Below, piece by piece: positions 1-9,016 of a DNA stretch of 64,000 nt. The stretch comes from Aliarcobacter sp. (GTDB taxonomy: Bacteria; Campylobacterota; Campylobacteria; Campylobacterales; Arcobacteraceae). The first letter of the stretch is position 1. Each line of letters opens with the position of its first letter. The DNA lies in the NCBI GenBank assembly GCA_028690445.1, contig JAQVBE010000018.1:1-64000 (forward strand). The letters are read 5' to 3'. The notes under the pieces are model-generated. The model was not told the origin of the DNA. It saw only the letters and a list, made by a program, of their open reading frames with translations, and made no database searches. A program made the position numbers and the translations under genes.

Positions 1-2080
1 CCGCATACGGCTCAAGCACTGAACTAAACTTTTGTGAGGTTTTTAAGGGCAAAATATCTTTTGATAAAATATTCATCAAAAGATTTATCATATGGGTTAG
101 CTTCGCTTTTAATTTTGATAAACTCTTTAAGTGGAAGTGTACCTAGTCTATAAACGAATTGTTTTCCATCTGATAATACATCTGATTTGTAGTTTGGGAA
201 TGGTTTAAAATATTGTTTGTAATATTTTATAGTTTCTTTTCTTTGATGAATCCTTTTCATCCAATTAAGTGATTTTCTCCAAATATAGGTATCAATCTTA
301 TCAAATACAACTTTACTATTTACAAATCTGTAATAGTTTGCCCATCCTCTTAAAAGTGGATTGAGTTTTGTTATAAGCATTGATAAACTCGATGAATTAT
401 ACTTTTTAAATATCTCTTTAATTTTGGATTTAAAAGATTTTATTCCATCTTTAGTGGGTTTAACTATCACTTTATTATTAGGATATTTCCTAAAGTTAAA
501 GCCTAGGAAATTAAATCCATCTCTAATATGGGTAATATGTGTTTTCTCTTTTGATAATTCTAAACCTCTTTGATTTAAGAAAATTTCAATATCTTTTTGA
601 AGTAATCGTAAATATTTTGGACTATGCCCTGTTATGACAAAATCATCGGCGTATCTTATAAAATTTAGACGATTAGTATGACGATATAAGATAACTCCAT
701 CTTTCATCTTTTGAAATCTAGCTTTATGCCTTTTCACAACTTCTTCAATTCCATCTAAAACCATATTAGCTAGTATTGGAGATATAATTCCACCTTGTGG
801 TGTTCCACTATCTGTTGGAAATAAGGTATCATCTTTAATAAATCCAGATTTTAGCCATTGTTTTAAAAGTCTATTATCAAGTGGAATATTGTCATATAAC
901 CATTGATGGCTTATGTTGTCAAAGCATCCTTTTATATCTGCTTCTAATATCCATTCTCCACCATTTCTTTTAGAAGTACAAATCCAAACTTGCTTCATAG
1001 CATCTTGAGTACTCCGTTTTGGACGAAATCCATAGGAGTTTTTATCAGCAACAACTTCAGCAATAGGTTCAAGAGCTAATTTATATAAAGCTTGAAGGCT
1101 TCTATCAAACATAGTAGGAATTCCTAAAGGTCTTAATTTACCATTTTTCTTGGGAATTTCAATACGTTTTAGTGGCATAGATTTGTAATCGGGCAGTTTT
1201 ATTTTAAGTTTATCAACACATTTACACTTTTTTATACTAGTATCAAGAAGTTTCCCATCAACACCAGCTGTTTTTTTACCTTTATTTTCACTCACTCTTT
1301 TTACTGCTAATATTCTAGCATTCAAAGATTTTACAAGTAGAGATTGGAGTTTCTTTACCATTCTAGTTCTACCTGTTAGTTTAGCTTTTACAATTCGATT
1401 TTGTAATATCTTTACTGATTGCTCTACAACATCAAAGTCAACGGCTAACCAGTTTATGTGGGTGATATCTTTTTTACAAGACTCTATCACTTTATACCTT
1501 TCTATTTTAAAAATTTATTACTACAAATGTCATTGACATCAGCACCAATAAGAAGTTTGCTATCTTTCAATATGAGGCAAAGTTTGAACCTCTATGTCAT
1601 ACATTACATATAACCATTCGCTTTCTCTTATCTCCTATACCCACTAAATTATCGCTTCTCATTACTGAAAAGTTTGTTATAATAAAAGTGAAAATAAATT
1701 TATCATAACAACTCATTGGGCTTACCAAGTTCCACTTAGTTTGTTTAGCTTTGGACTTAGGTTTCATCTATACTCCGAGGGTTTAATTGTCTGTGTATGA
1801 TGGTTAACCAACATCATATCCTCAACCCTATACTTTTTAGTTACAGTGTATCAATGCACTTTCACTGTCTTGCTTTGACGGAGCGTCAAACAATGATTCA
1901 ATTTCTTAACCATATCCAATTTCCCAACCTATAAATTCTATTGCATTTAGAATTTATCCAATCATTTCTTTGTTGCTTAGCACACCATCGTTACCAACAA
2001 TGCACCAACAAATAGGGAGAAAACAACAGAATATTTTATCGGTGCCACCCGACATCAAACTAAGCGACTTCTTGTCGCAC
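1..2080 (-). mobile_element. Group II intron 1, 3' end beyond window
   Basis: Read on the minus strand, the element begins at 2080 with the canonical group II 5' end GTGCGAC and runs through about 590 nt of structured RNA to a reverse transcriptase gene. At the window edge lie the first 13 nt of domain V (GAGCCGTATGCGG, plus-strand 13 to 1). Domain VI and the 3' splice site are outside the window. The 5' flank (2081 onward) shows no recognisable coding exon in either direction, so the insertion appears intergenic. It lies just upstream of the copper island. The 5' boundary is assigned by motif only. Confidence 0.85.
24..1490 (-). CDS. ltrA: Group II intron reverse transcriptase/maturase without HNH domain
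   Basis: Intron-encoded protein of 488 residues that splices and reverse-transcribes its host intron. Visible RT motifs in order are RPLGIPT, YGFRP, GTPQGGIISP and the catalytic FIRYADDF. A maturase (domain X) region follows, with the LRGWANYYR signature. The protein stops shortly after the EANPYD segment, where full-length relatives continue into a CxxC/HNH endonuclease, so it is an endonuclease-minus form. Such proteins usually depend on nicked or replicating DNA for mobility (family knowledge). The start is GTG at 1490 with AAAGGT upstream. No stop or frameshift is seen. Confidence 0.93.
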   Translation of the reverse strand: MIESCKKDITHINWLAVDFDVVEQSVKILQNRIVKAKLTGRTRMVKKLQSLLVKSLNARILAVKRVSENKGKKTAGVDGKLLDTSIKKCKCVDKLKIKLPDYKSMPLKRIEIPKKNGKLRPLGIPTMFDRSLQALYKLALEPIAEVVADKNSYGFRPKRSTQDAMKQVWICTSKRNGGEWILEADIKGCFDNISHQWLYDNIPLDNRLLKQWLKSGFIKDDTLFPTDSGTPQGGIISPILANMVLDGIEEVVKRHKARFQKMKDGVILYRHTNRLNFIRYADDFVITGHSPKYLRLLQKDIEIFLNQRGLELSKEKTHITHIRDGFNFLGFNFRKYPNNKVIVKPTKDGIKSFKSKIKEIFKKYNSSSLSMLITKLNPLLRGWANYYRFVNSKVVFDKIDTYIWRKSLNWMKRIHQRKETIKYYKQYFKPFPNYKSDVLSDGKQFVYRLGTLPLKEFIKIKSEANPYDKSFDEYFIKRYFALKNLTKV

Positions 2081-2239
2081 GGCTACATTTACATAAAGGT
2101 ACTAAAAGCGACACGCATCTTAAATATAGCTTAATTTGATATGCCAAAGCTTATAGAATAGACCTATAAATCATCTTCTCTCACTTTGATACAACATTAA
2201 CTCTAAAAATCATTTCTCGTTGAAATATAAATTTATAAG

Positions 2240-2269
2240 TTCCACATTCTCTCCTTATTAGATTATTAC
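2240..2269 (+). promoter_or_regulatory. Copper-island promoter motif, copy 1
   Basis: TTCCACATTCTCTCCTTATT followed by a T/A-rich -10-like stretch, 62 nt before the ATG at 2302. The same block recurs before four other genes of this island (2771, 2983, 5581, 8480), each 59-74 nt from its start codon. This fits a shared activator or RNA polymerase contact site. A CopR/CusR-type regulator is a guess; none is encoded in the window. Confidence 0.5.
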
Positions 2270-2301
2270 CATTACACATATAAAAAATTAAAGGATAGAA
2301 A

Positions 2302-2691
2302 ATGAAAGTTTTACAAAAAGTAATTTTGGGATTAGGTTTAGTTATTGGAAGTGTATATGCACAAGATGTATCAAATACTATTCACAGTCCAGGATATATT
2401 AAGGACTATAGAGTAATTATAAAACCTGCAACAGAATTAAAACAAGGCAATAATGATATAAATGTAAATTTTACACATAAAGGTCATTCTCATAATGATT
2501 TAAATACAAAACTAACTGTTTTGGCACCAGATAAAACTTCTATTGATTATAAAGGTGTAAATACGAAAAATAATGGAGAATATGTATTTAATGTAAATCT
2601 TCCACAAAAAGGTTCATATAATTATATTTTAACTTTTAGTCATAATGTTGGTGTAACACAAACAAAAAGAGGAAGTTTTAATTTAAATTAA
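2302..2691 (+). CDS. Secreted FixH/YtkA-like protein of the copper island
   Basis: A 129-residue protein with a clean signal peptide (residues 1-20, ending VYA) and a mature beta-rich domain containing HKGHSHNDL. It resembles the small periplasmic YtkA/FixH-like domains often found beside copper efflux genes, in which a short immunoglobulin-like fold is exported to the periplasm. It is paralogous in layout to the product at 8540, with the same signal peptide start, but lacks that protein's Met-rich stretch. AAAGGA precedes the ATG. It has its own promoter motif and a terminator, so it is a single-gene unit. A role in periplasmic metal handling is inferred from location and His content. Confidence 0.6.
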   Translation: MKVLQKVILGLGLVIGSVYAQDVSNTIHSPGYIKDYRVIIKPATELKQGNNDINVNFTHKGHSHNDLNTKLTVLAPDKTSIDYKGVNTKNNGEYVFNVNLPQKGSYNYILTFSHNVGVTQTKRGSFNLN

Positions 2692-2708
2692 ATTCTTAAT
2701 TTTTATAA

Positions 2709-2741
2709 AATACCTTCAAGAAATATTTTGAAGGTATTTTT
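2709..2741 (+). terminator. Intrinsic terminator after the first secreted protein
   Basis: Perfect 10-bp stem (AATACCTTCA with TGAAGGTATT) with a 10-nt loop, followed by a T-rich run. It closes the single-gene unit at 2302-2691. Confidence 0.8.
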
Positions 2742-2770
2742 ATTAACCCTGCCTAGATATAAAATTCTTT

Positions 2771-2802
2771 ACACATTCATTCCTCACAAATAGTAGTATC
2801 AT
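2771..2802 (+). promoter_or_regulatory. Copper-island promoter motif, copy 2
   Basis: ACACATTCATTCCTCACAAA followed by TAGTAGTATCAT, 74 nt before the small lipoprotein start at 2845. It is the same block as at 2240, 2983, 5581 and 8480. Confidence 0.5.
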
Positions 2803-2844
2803 ACATATAGATTATTTTAATTAAAATACATAAAAGGAAAAATA

Positions 2845-2943
2845 ATGAAAAAAATAAATATATTAAAAATAGGTATTAGTCTATTTTTAATAAGTACTTT
2901 GTTTACGGGGTGTTTTATGATGGGTGGAATGTTTTTTAAATAA
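2845..2943 (+). CDS. Very small lipoprotein
   Basis: A 32-codon gene too short for usual gene callers. It has a basic N-terminus (MKKINILK), a hydrophobic stretch, a lipobox-like LFTG followed by Cys at residue 23, and a ten-residue Met/Gly/Phe tail (CFMMGGMFFK). AAAGGAA lies just upstream, and it has its own copy of the island promoter motif, which supports it being real. The tail is short and methionine-rich, so a membrane-anchored Cu(I)-binding peptide is possible. Nothing else indicates function. Confidence 0.55.
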   Translation: MKKINILKIGISLFLISTLFTGCFMMGGMFFK

Positions 2944-2982
2944 ACTAAATAATTAGATTTTTAACTATTTATAAAAAATTTT

Positions 2983-3016
2983 CTACACATTCATTCCTTA
3001 TATAAATAGTAATATC
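2983..3016 (+). promoter_or_regulatory. Copper-island promoter motif, copy 3
   Basis: CTACACATTCATTCCTTATA followed by AAATAGTAATATC, 62 nt before the multicopper oxidase start. It is the closest match to copy 2 through the core CACATTCATTCCT. Confidence 0.5.
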
Positions 3017-3044
3017 TTCAATATGAATAAAAAAGGAATTTCTT

Positions 3045-4871
3045 ATGAATAATATGAACAGAAGAACATTTGTAAAAGGCGTTTTGGCAACAAGTATCAT
3101 AGCCTCTATACCTATAAACCTGAGTGCAAATTCTAAAATATCGACTCGAAAAAAAACGATTGAATTAAGTGGAAATACATTTAATTTAAGCATTGAAAAA
3201 ATAGCTGTAAATGTTACTGGTAATCCAAGTATTGCAAAAACAGTAAATGGAATGCTAAGTGGTCCTACTCTTAGATGGAAAGAAGGTGATACAGTTACAA
3301 TAAATGTCACTAATAATCTTAATGAAGATACTTCTATTCATTGGCATGGAATTATTTTACCTGCTTCTATGGATGGTGTTCCTGGATTTAGCAACTTTAA
3401 TGGTATTAAACCAGGAGAAACTTTTACTTATAAATTTCCAATACTTCAAAGTGGGACTTATTGGTATCATTCACACTCTGGATTTCAAGAACAAGAAGGT
3501 GTTTTTGGAGCAATTATAATTGAACCAAAAATAAAAGACCCATATGAATATGATAGAGAATATGTAATCTCATTATCAGATTGGTCAGATGAAAAACCAT
3601 CTTCAGTTTATAGAAAACTTAAACTTTCTGCTTCTTATTATAATTTTAAACAACGAACTGTTGGTGATTTTTTTGATGAAGTAAAAGAAAAAGGTTTCTT
3701 TGAAGCATTTAGTGAAAGAAAAATGTGGAATGAAATGAAAATGACAGATCGAGATATCTCAGATGTATCAGGATATACATATACATATTTAATGAATGGA
3801 GAGAATCCAGCTACGATTTTTAAAGCATTATTTAAAAATGGAGAAAAAATCAGATTAAGATTTATAAATAGTGCAGCTATGACATTTTTTGATGTACGAA
3901 TCCCTGGTCTTAAAATGACAGTAGTTGCAGCTGATGGGAATAATATTCAACCTGTAACTGTTGATGAATTTAGAATAGGAGTTGCTGAAACTTATGATGT
4001 AATAGTAGAACCTGAAGTAAATAAAGCTTATTCAATTTTTGCTCAAAGTATTGATAGAAGTGGATATGCTCTTGGAGCTTTAACTTTTGATGAAAAAGTA
4101 ATTGCTCAAACTCCACAAATGGATGCATTCCCAATATTAACACATGCAGATATGGGTATGGGAGGAACTAGTGATAATAATTCAGAACATGATATGTCGA
4201 CTATGGAAACTCAAAAACCTGCTAAACAAGAAAGTGCTATGAAATGTGGAGCAGGAATGGACATGTCTAATATGGAAAAACCAAAAACTACAATGAATCA
4301 CTCTATGATGGGGCATGATATGTCAGCTATGAATAGTAATCAGAAAAAAGAAATACCAATTACTAAACTTGAAGAATCAACAGGTGTTCAAGTAGATGCA
4401 GTAGCAATGAATCCACAATATAGACTTGATGACCCAGGAGTAGGACTTAGAAATAATGGAAGAAGAGTTTTAACATACGCAGATTTAAAATCATTAACTC
4501 CTACAACTAATGATAAATATCCTGATAGAGAGATAATTTTAAGACTTACAGGAAATATGGAAAGATATATGTGGTCTATTAATGGTATAACTTATAAAAA
4601 TGCAAAACCTTTAGAGTTCAAATATGGAGAAAGATTAAGAATAACATATATTAATGACACGATGATGAATCATCCTATGCATTTACATGGTATGTGGAGT
4701 GATTTAGAAACAGGTGATGACAATTATTTACCGAGAAAACATACAATTGTTGTACAACCAGGTTCAAAAATAAGTTTTAGAGTAAATGTAGATGCAAAAG
4801 GTTCTTGGGCTTATCATTGTCATTTACTTTATCATATGACTGATATGTTCAGAAAAGTAATAGTATCTTAA
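3045..4871 (+). CDS. Periplasmic multicopper oxidase (CopA/PcoA family)
   Basis: Copper resistance oxidase of 608 residues, probably oxidising Cu(I) to the less toxic Cu(II) in the periplasm. A twin-arginine signal is present (RRTFVKG, residues 6-12), consistent with export after folding with copper. The four copper-binding blocks are intact: HWH at 99-101, HSH at 142-144, HPMHLHG at 543-549 and HCHLLYHM from 591. A Met/His-rich insertion around residues 370-430 (MDMSNMEK, MMGHDMSAMN) matches the Cu-binding region of CopA/PcoA proteins. AAGGAA precedes the ATG at 3045. copB follows 12 nt later and is surely co-transcribed. The family call is firm; the substrate is inferred. Confidence 0.93.
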   Translation: MNNMNRRTFVKGVLATSIIASIPINLSANSKISTRKKTIELSGNTFNLSIEKIAVNVTGNPSIAKTVNGMLSGPTLRWKEGDTVTINVTNNLNEDTSIHWHGIILPASMDGVPGFSNFNGIKPGETFTYKFPILQSGTYWYHSHSGFQEQEGVFGAIIIEPKIKDPYEYDREYVISLSDWSDEKPSSVYRKLKLSASYYNFKQRTVGDFFDEVKEKGFFEAFSERKMWNEMKMTDRDISDVSGYTYTYLMNGENPATIFKALFKNGEKIRLRFINSAAMTFFDVRIPGLKMTVVAADGNNIQPVTVDEFRIGVAETYDVIVEPEVNKAYSIFAQSIDRSGYALGALTFDEKVIAQTPQMDAFPILTHADMGMGGTSDNNSEHDMSTMETQKPAKQESAMKCGAGMDMSNMEKPKTTMNHSMMGHDMSAMNSNQKKEIPITKLEESTGVQVDAVAMNPQYRLDDPGVGLRNNGRRVLTYADLKSLTPTTNDKYPDREIILRLTGNMERYMWSINGITYKNAKPLEFKYGERLRITYINDTMMNHPMHLHGMWSDLETGDDNYLPRKHTIVVQPGSKISFRVNVDAKGSWAYHCHLLYHMTDMFRKVIVS

Positions 4872-4883
4872 AGGAGTTTTATT

Positions 4884-5570
4884 ATGAAAAAATTATTATT
4901 AGCAACATCTCTATTGGGATTTATTACAACAAATAGTTTTGCAATGGAAGGTGAAGGAGATATTTTTAGAAGTTCTTTAGTTGTAGATAAACTTGAATAT
5001 CAATTTAGTGATGAGAAAGCTACTAATTGGGATGTATATGGATATGCAGGTTATGATATAAATAAGATTTATATTTATTCAGAAGGTGAGAAAGTTAAAA
5101 ATGAATCTGCAAATAGTGAAAACCAATTAGTTTATTCAAGAGCAATTTCTCCTTTTTGGGATGCTCAGATAGGTATTGGTTATGATAAAAATAATGAAGC
5201 TCATCAAACTTGGGGTATTATAGGATTACAAGGATTATCTCAATATTTCTTTGAAACAAGAACTACTCTTTTATTAGGTGAAGATGGAAATATGGGATTA
5301 AAAACTCAAGCTGAATACGATGCATTATTAACACAAAAGCTTATATTAACCCCAAGTATTCAATTATCTGCTTATACAAAAGATAATGAAGAAATGGGTA
5401 TTGGAAGTGGATTCTCAAATATTACAATGGGTACAAGATTAAGATATGAAATTACAAGAGAATTTGCTCCTTATATAGGAATTGAATGGAATAAAAATTT
5501 AGGCAATACAAATGATATTTCATCATTAGATGAAGTATATGCAGTAGCAGGTGTGAGATTCTGGTTTTAA
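4884..5570 (+). CDS. copB: Outer-membrane copper resistance protein B
   Basis: A 228-residue CopB/PcoB-type beta-barrel. A signal peptide (ending SFA near residue 20) is followed by alternating beta-strand sequence such as DINKIYIYSEGE, and it ends in an aromatic residue (VRFWF), as outer-membrane barrels do. The Met-rich N-terminal extension seen in many CopB proteins is absent, making this a short version. It is preceded by AAAGGAG, lies directly downstream of the oxidase, and the pair forms the classical copAB arrangement. It probably binds or sequesters copper at the outer membrane; the precise mechanism is not settled for the family. Confidence 0.85.
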   Translation: MKKLLLATSLLGFITTNSFAMEGEGDIFRSSLVVDKLEYQFSDEKATNWDVYGYAGYDINKIYIYSEGEKVKNESANSENQLVYSRAISPFWDAQIGIGYDKNNEAHQTWGIIGLQGLSQYFFETRTTLLLGEDGNMGLKTQAEYDALLTQKLILTPSIQLSAYTKDNEEMGIGSGFSNITMGTRLRYEITREFAPYIGIEWNKNLGNTNDISSLDEVYAVAGVRFWF

Positions 5571-5580
5571 TAATAATTAT

Positions 5581-5615
5581 TCCACATAGATTCCTCATAA
5601 TAAAAATATAATTAC
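5581..5615 (+). promoter_or_regulatory. Copper-island promoter motif, copy 4
   Basis: TCCACATAGATTCCTCATAA followed by an A/T-rich -10-like element (TATAAT), 59 nt before the ATG at 5640. The central ATT is changed to AGATT relative to the other copies, so this is the most diverged one. Confidence 0.45.
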
Positions 5616-5639
5616 GAATAAAATAAAAAAGGATTTAAA

Positions 5640-5987
5640 ATGAAAAAGTTATCAACAGTATTATTAGGTTTAGGGTTATTTGTAAGTAGTGCATTATATG
5701 CAGCTGAAGCTAACAAATCTACAACTCAACAAGCTACTCATATGGGCGACCACATGCATAATGGAAAAATGATGAATCATATGAATATGAACGGTATGAC
5801 AGATGAAGAGATGAAAAAAATGCATGATAAAATGAATGGCATGAATGATGAAGAGATGAAAAAAAACCATGAAAAATTAGATAGTATGACTACTGAAGAG
5901 ATGAAAAAAATGCATCAAGATATGGCTAATGAAAAAACTAAAAATGGTATGAGTGATGAAGAAATGAAAAAAATGGGTCATAAATAA
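5640..5987 (+). CDS. Secreted Met/His-rich repeat protein
   Basis: A 115-residue exported protein. After a signal peptide (residues 1-21) it consists almost wholly of about four imperfect 14-15 residue repeats of the form MxxEEMKKMHxxM, preceded by an HMGDHMHNGKMMNHMNM segment. Methionine and histidine spacing of this type binds Cu(I)/Ag(I) in periplasmic proteins such as CusF-like and PcoE-like sponges. No named family is recognised. It starts the unit that continues with copZ (4 nt later) and the copper ATPase, so it probably buffers copper pumped out by that ATPase. The charged repeats should be helical. Confidence 0.65.
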   Translation: MKKLSTVLLGLGLFVSSALYAAEANKSTTQQATHMGDHMHNGKMMNHMNMNGMTDEEMKKMHDKMNGMNDEEMKKNHEKLDSMTTEEMKKMHQDMANEKTKNGMSDEEMKKMGHK

Positions 5988-5991
5988 AAAC

Positions 5992-6198
5992 ATGAAAAAA
6001 ACATTTAAAGCAAATAACATCTCTTGTATGAGTTGTGCAAATCTTATTAAAGGTTCTTTAGAAGATAGTTTTGGAGAGATTGAAGTAAACTTGAATACTT
6101 CACCAAAAGAAGTCACTCTTGAAATCTTAACAGAAGAACAAGAAGTTACATTTAAAAAAGAGATGCAAGAACTAGGATTTGAAATAATAGACAATTAA
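5992..6198 (+). CDS. copZ: Copper chaperone (heavy-metal-associated domain)
   Basis: A 68-residue single HMA domain with a betaalphabetabetaalphabeta pattern and the metal site CMSC at residues 12-15. CopZ-type proteins carry Cu(I) in the cytoplasm to the P1B ATPase, which is encoded 27 nt downstream. Phe replaces Tyr after the loop (GFEII near the end), a normal variant. The ATG lies 4 nt after the preceding stop, indicating translational coupling. Confidence 0.85.
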   Translation: MKKTFKANNISCMSCANLIKGSLEDSFGEIEVNLNTSPKEVTLEILTEEQEVTFKKEMQELGFEIIDN

Positions 6199-6225
6199 AA
6201 TATATAAGTTATTCAAGGATTAAAA

Positions 6226-8406
6226 ATGTCAAAAGAAATCATAAAAATAAATATTTCGGGGATGACTTGTGTAAATTGTTCAAATGGAATTGAGAAAGCT
6301 GTCAATAAACTTGATGGCTTACTCTCTTCAAAAGTAAGTTTTGCTTCAAACGAAGGGGAATTTGAGATTGAAAATAAACTTTTAGATAAAGAAGCATTGT
6401 TCAATAAAATCAGAAAGCTAGGCTATGGAGTTGAAGAAGATTTAAAAGCTTTAGAAAAGTCTAAATTAATTGCTTACAATAAACTAAAGTATAATTTTCT
6501 TATAAGTATTACACTCACTATCATAATGCTTTATTTTGTTTTATTTCCTCTTCAAAATTTGCTAAACAATCAATATATTATGTTTTCACTTGCAACTGTT
6601 ATTCAATTTTATTCAGGAAGAAGATTTTATACTCTAGCATATAAGGCTGTAAGTAATAAAAATTATGATATGAATGTTTTAGTTGCACTAGGAACTAGTG
6701 CTGCTTATTTCTACTCAGTTTTTGTAGTATTTTCCCCTTCACTATTTCCTGAAAATTTAAGATTTTTATATTTTGATGGAGCTGCTGTTATAATTAGTTT
6801 TATTCTTTTAGGACGATTACTTGAAGAGCGTTCAAAAGCAAAAGCTACTGATTTCTTAAAAAAACTTATGGACTTAGCTCCTTTAAATGCAACACTTATT
6901 TCTGAAGATGGTAGTTTTAAAACTATTTTAGCAACACAACTAAAAATAGGAGATAAAGTTCTAATAAAAACTGGTGAAAAGATTTCAACAGATGCAGTTA
7001 TTGTAAAAGGTAGTGCAGATATTGATACCTCTATGATTACAGGTGAATATATGCCTATTTATAAAACTATCGGAGATGAAGTAATTTCTGGAACTTTAAA
7101 TACAAATGGAATTATAGAAGTAGTAGTTTTAAGAGAATCAAAAGATACAACCTTATCAAAAATAGTTGCACTATTAAGTACCGCTCAAAGTAAAAAACTT
7201 CCTATAAGTAGATTTGCTGATGATGTTGCAAATATTTTTGTTCCTATTGTTATTGCTATTTCTATACTCACTTTTTTGGCTTGGTATTTTATAGTTGGTG
7301 ATGCTCTTAATGCTATATTAGCTTCAATTTCTGTTTTAATAATTTCTTGTCCTTGTGCTTTGGGACTTGCAACTCCTATTGCAATAGTAAGTTCTGTTGG
7401 AAAAGCTGCACAAGAAGGAATTCTAATACGAAATCCTGAAATATTAGAAATTATAAAAGATATAAAATATGCAGTATTTGATAAAACGGGAACTTTAACA
7501 AGTGGAATTATAAGTGTTAAAGATGCTATTTATGAAGAAAAATATTTAGATATTTTAGCTTCTTTAGAAACTAAAAGTGAACATCCTATTTCAAAAGCAA
7601 TAGTAGATTTTGCGAAAAATAAAAATATACCATTAAATATTGAACTTGAAGATATAAAACTGGTACCGGGACTTGGTATTAGTGCAATTTATGAAAAGAA
7701 AATGGTATTGATTGGTTCTCTATCTTTCTTAAAAAATAATGGTATTAAATTAGATACTAAATATTTAGATTTTTATAATAACTCTTTAAAAGATGGAGCA
7801 GGAGTTATTTTAGCATCTATAGAAAAAGAATGTATTGCTGTTTTTGCTTTAAAAGATAGTATAAAAAATGGAGCAAAAGAGTTAATTGCTGATTTAAAAG
7901 CAAAAAATATTATTCCTATATTATTAACAGGAGATAATGAAATTACAGCAAATTATGTTGCTAAAAAACTAGATATAGATAAAGTATATTCTCAAGTTCT
8001 TCCAGATGAAAAATATAAAGTAATAATAGAACTTCAAAAAGATGGAAAAGTAATGTTTGTAGGAGATGGTATAAATGATTCACCTTCAATTAAACAAGCA
8101 GATATTGGAATTACTTTAAATTCTGGTTCTGATATTACAAAAGATGCAGGAGATATTATTTTAATAAACAATGAGCTAAAAGCTGTATTAAAAAGTATAA
8201 ACTTATCAATTGAATCAATGAAGATTATTAAACAAAATTTATTTTGGGCTTTTATTTATAATATAGGAGGAATTCCTCTAGCAGCAGGTGTTTTTTATCC
8301 TATTCTTGGTGTTATGTTGACTCCAATGTATGCAGGAATTGCTATGAGTTTTTCATCTGTAACAGTAGTTTTAAATTCACTCAGACTAAAATTTAAAAAG
8401 ATTTAG
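6226..8406 (+). CDS. copA: Cu(I)-exporting P1B-type ATPase
   Basis: A 726-residue inner-membrane copper pump. It has one N-terminal HMA domain (GMTCVNC, residues 12-18), then eight predicted membrane helices. Other motifs are a TGEYMP actuator motif, the Cu-transport CPC motif at 375-377 (SCPCALGLATP), the phosphorylated Asp in DKTGT at 419, a SEHP nucleotide-binding motif and the GDGIND hinge from 613. Everything required for activity is present. It receives copper from CopZ and delivers it to the periplasm, where the oxidase and Met-rich proteins act. A strong terminator begins at its stop codon, ending the 5640 unit. Confidence 0.95.
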   Translation: MSKEIIKINISGMTCVNCSNGIEKAVNKLDGLLSSKVSFASNEGEFEIENKLLDKEALFNKIRKLGYGVEEDLKALEKSKLIAYNKLKYNFLISITLTIIMLYFVLFPLQNLLNNQYIMFSLATVIQFYSGRRFYTLAYKAVSNKNYDMNVLVALGTSAAYFYSVFVVFSPSLFPENLRFLYFDGAAVIISFILLGRLLEERSKAKATDFLKKLMDLAPLNATLISEDGSFKTILATQLKIGDKVLIKTGEKISTDAVIVKGSADIDTSMITGEYMPIYKTIGDEVISGTLNTNGIIEVVVLRESKDTTLSKIVALLSTAQSKKLPISRFADDVANIFVPIVIAISILTFLAWYFIVGDALNAILASISVLIISCPCALGLATPIAIVSSVGKAAQEGILIRNPEILEIIKDIKYAVFDKTGTLTSGIISVKDAIYEEKYLDILASLETKSEHPISKAIVDFAKNKNIPLNIELEDIKLVPGLGISAIYEKKMVLIGSLSFLKNNGIKLDTKYLDFYNNSLKDGAGVILASIEKECIAVFALKDSIKNGAKELIADLKAKNIIPILLTGDNEITANYVAKKLDIDKVYSQVLPDEKYKVIIELQKDGKVMFVGDGINDSPSIKQADIGITLNSGSDITKDAGDIILINNELKAVLKSINLSIESMKIIKQNLFWAFIYNIGGIPLAAGVFYPILGVMLTPMYAGIAMSFSSVTVVLNSLRLKFKKI

Positions 8407-8435
8407 TGAGAGATAAACAATTATCTCTCACTTTT
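8406..8435 (+). terminator. Intrinsic terminator after copA
   Basis: Perfect 10-bp stem (GTGAGAGATA with TATCTCTCAC), 6-nt loop, followed by TTTTCTTCTTT. It begins at the last base of the ATPase stop codon. Confidence 0.88.
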
Positions 8436-8479
8436 CTTCTTTAATAAACTTCCTTTTCATTAATTAATTTTTCCTAACC

Positions 8480-8512
8480 TTCCACATTCATTCCTTATTA
8501 GATTAATATAAT
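8480..8512 (+). promoter_or_regulatory. Copper-island promoter motif, copy 5
   Basis: TTCCACATTCATTCCTTATT followed by AGATTAATATAAT, 59 nt before the ATG at 8540. It is nearly identical to copy 1 across about 25 nt, showing that the block, not merely its A/T content, is conserved. Confidence 0.55.
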
Positions 8513-8539
8513 TTTGTATAAAAAATCAAAGGACAAAGA

Positions 8540-9016
8540 ATGAAAGCCGTACAAAAAGTATTATTGGGATTAGGATTAAGTTTATTTGTAAGTAGTGGAT
8601 TATATGCAAGTGAAGATTACATGGGAGACCATATGCATGAAGGTAAAATGACAAACCATATGAATATGGATGGTATGACTACAAAGCAGATGCAAGATAC
8701 TGAAATGAATTCATATCATCACAATATGATGATAAATGGATATTCAATAACTCTAAGTTCTGAAAAACCTTTAACTGATGGTAAAAACCATATGTTTATT
8801 AAATTAATGCAAAATAAGAAGGAAATAAAAAATGCTGATATCAGTATGAATCTTTCAATGCCTTCAATGACAGGAATGGAATTTACGGAGCAAGTAAAAG
8901 AAGATGGGAGTATAGATATTAACTTTAGTATGGCTGGAGAATGGGCATATGAACTAATTTTTAAAACGAGTGATGGGGTAATAAATAAAGTAAATGGCAG
9001 TGTAAATATAAAATGA
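8540..9016 (+). CDS. Secreted FixH/YtkA-like protein with Met-rich N-terminus
   Basis: A 158-residue exported protein: signal peptide to residue 23 (LYA), a Met/His-rich segment (DYMGDHMHEGKMTNHMNM), then a beta-sandwich-like domain around residues 55-158. That domain contains PSMTGMEF and GEWAYELIF, which resemble YtkA/FixH-like modules fused to efflux systems. Its start matches the genes at 2302 and 5640, suggesting duplication of one ancestral leader region. It overlaps the TolC-like gene by 4 nt (ATGA), so the two are translationally coupled. It may hand copper to the tripartite pump whose adaptor is truncated downstream. Confidence 0.6.
   Translation: MKAVQKVLLGLGLSLFVSSGLYASEDYMGDHMHEGKMTNHMNMDGMTTKQMQDTEMNSYHHNMMINGYSITLSSEKPLTDGKNHMFIKLMQNKKEIKNADISMNLSMPSMTGMEFTEQVKEDGSIDINFSMAGEWAYELIFKTSDGVINKVNGSVNIK

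Noticed and set aside
361..573. Plus-strand open frame in intron 1
   Set aside because: It lies antisense to the clear RT gene, has no ribosome site and encodes low-complexity hydrophobic sequence.
2081..2239. Coding exon next to intron 1
   Set aside because: Short frames in both directions end quickly and show no recognisable protein; treated as intergenic.
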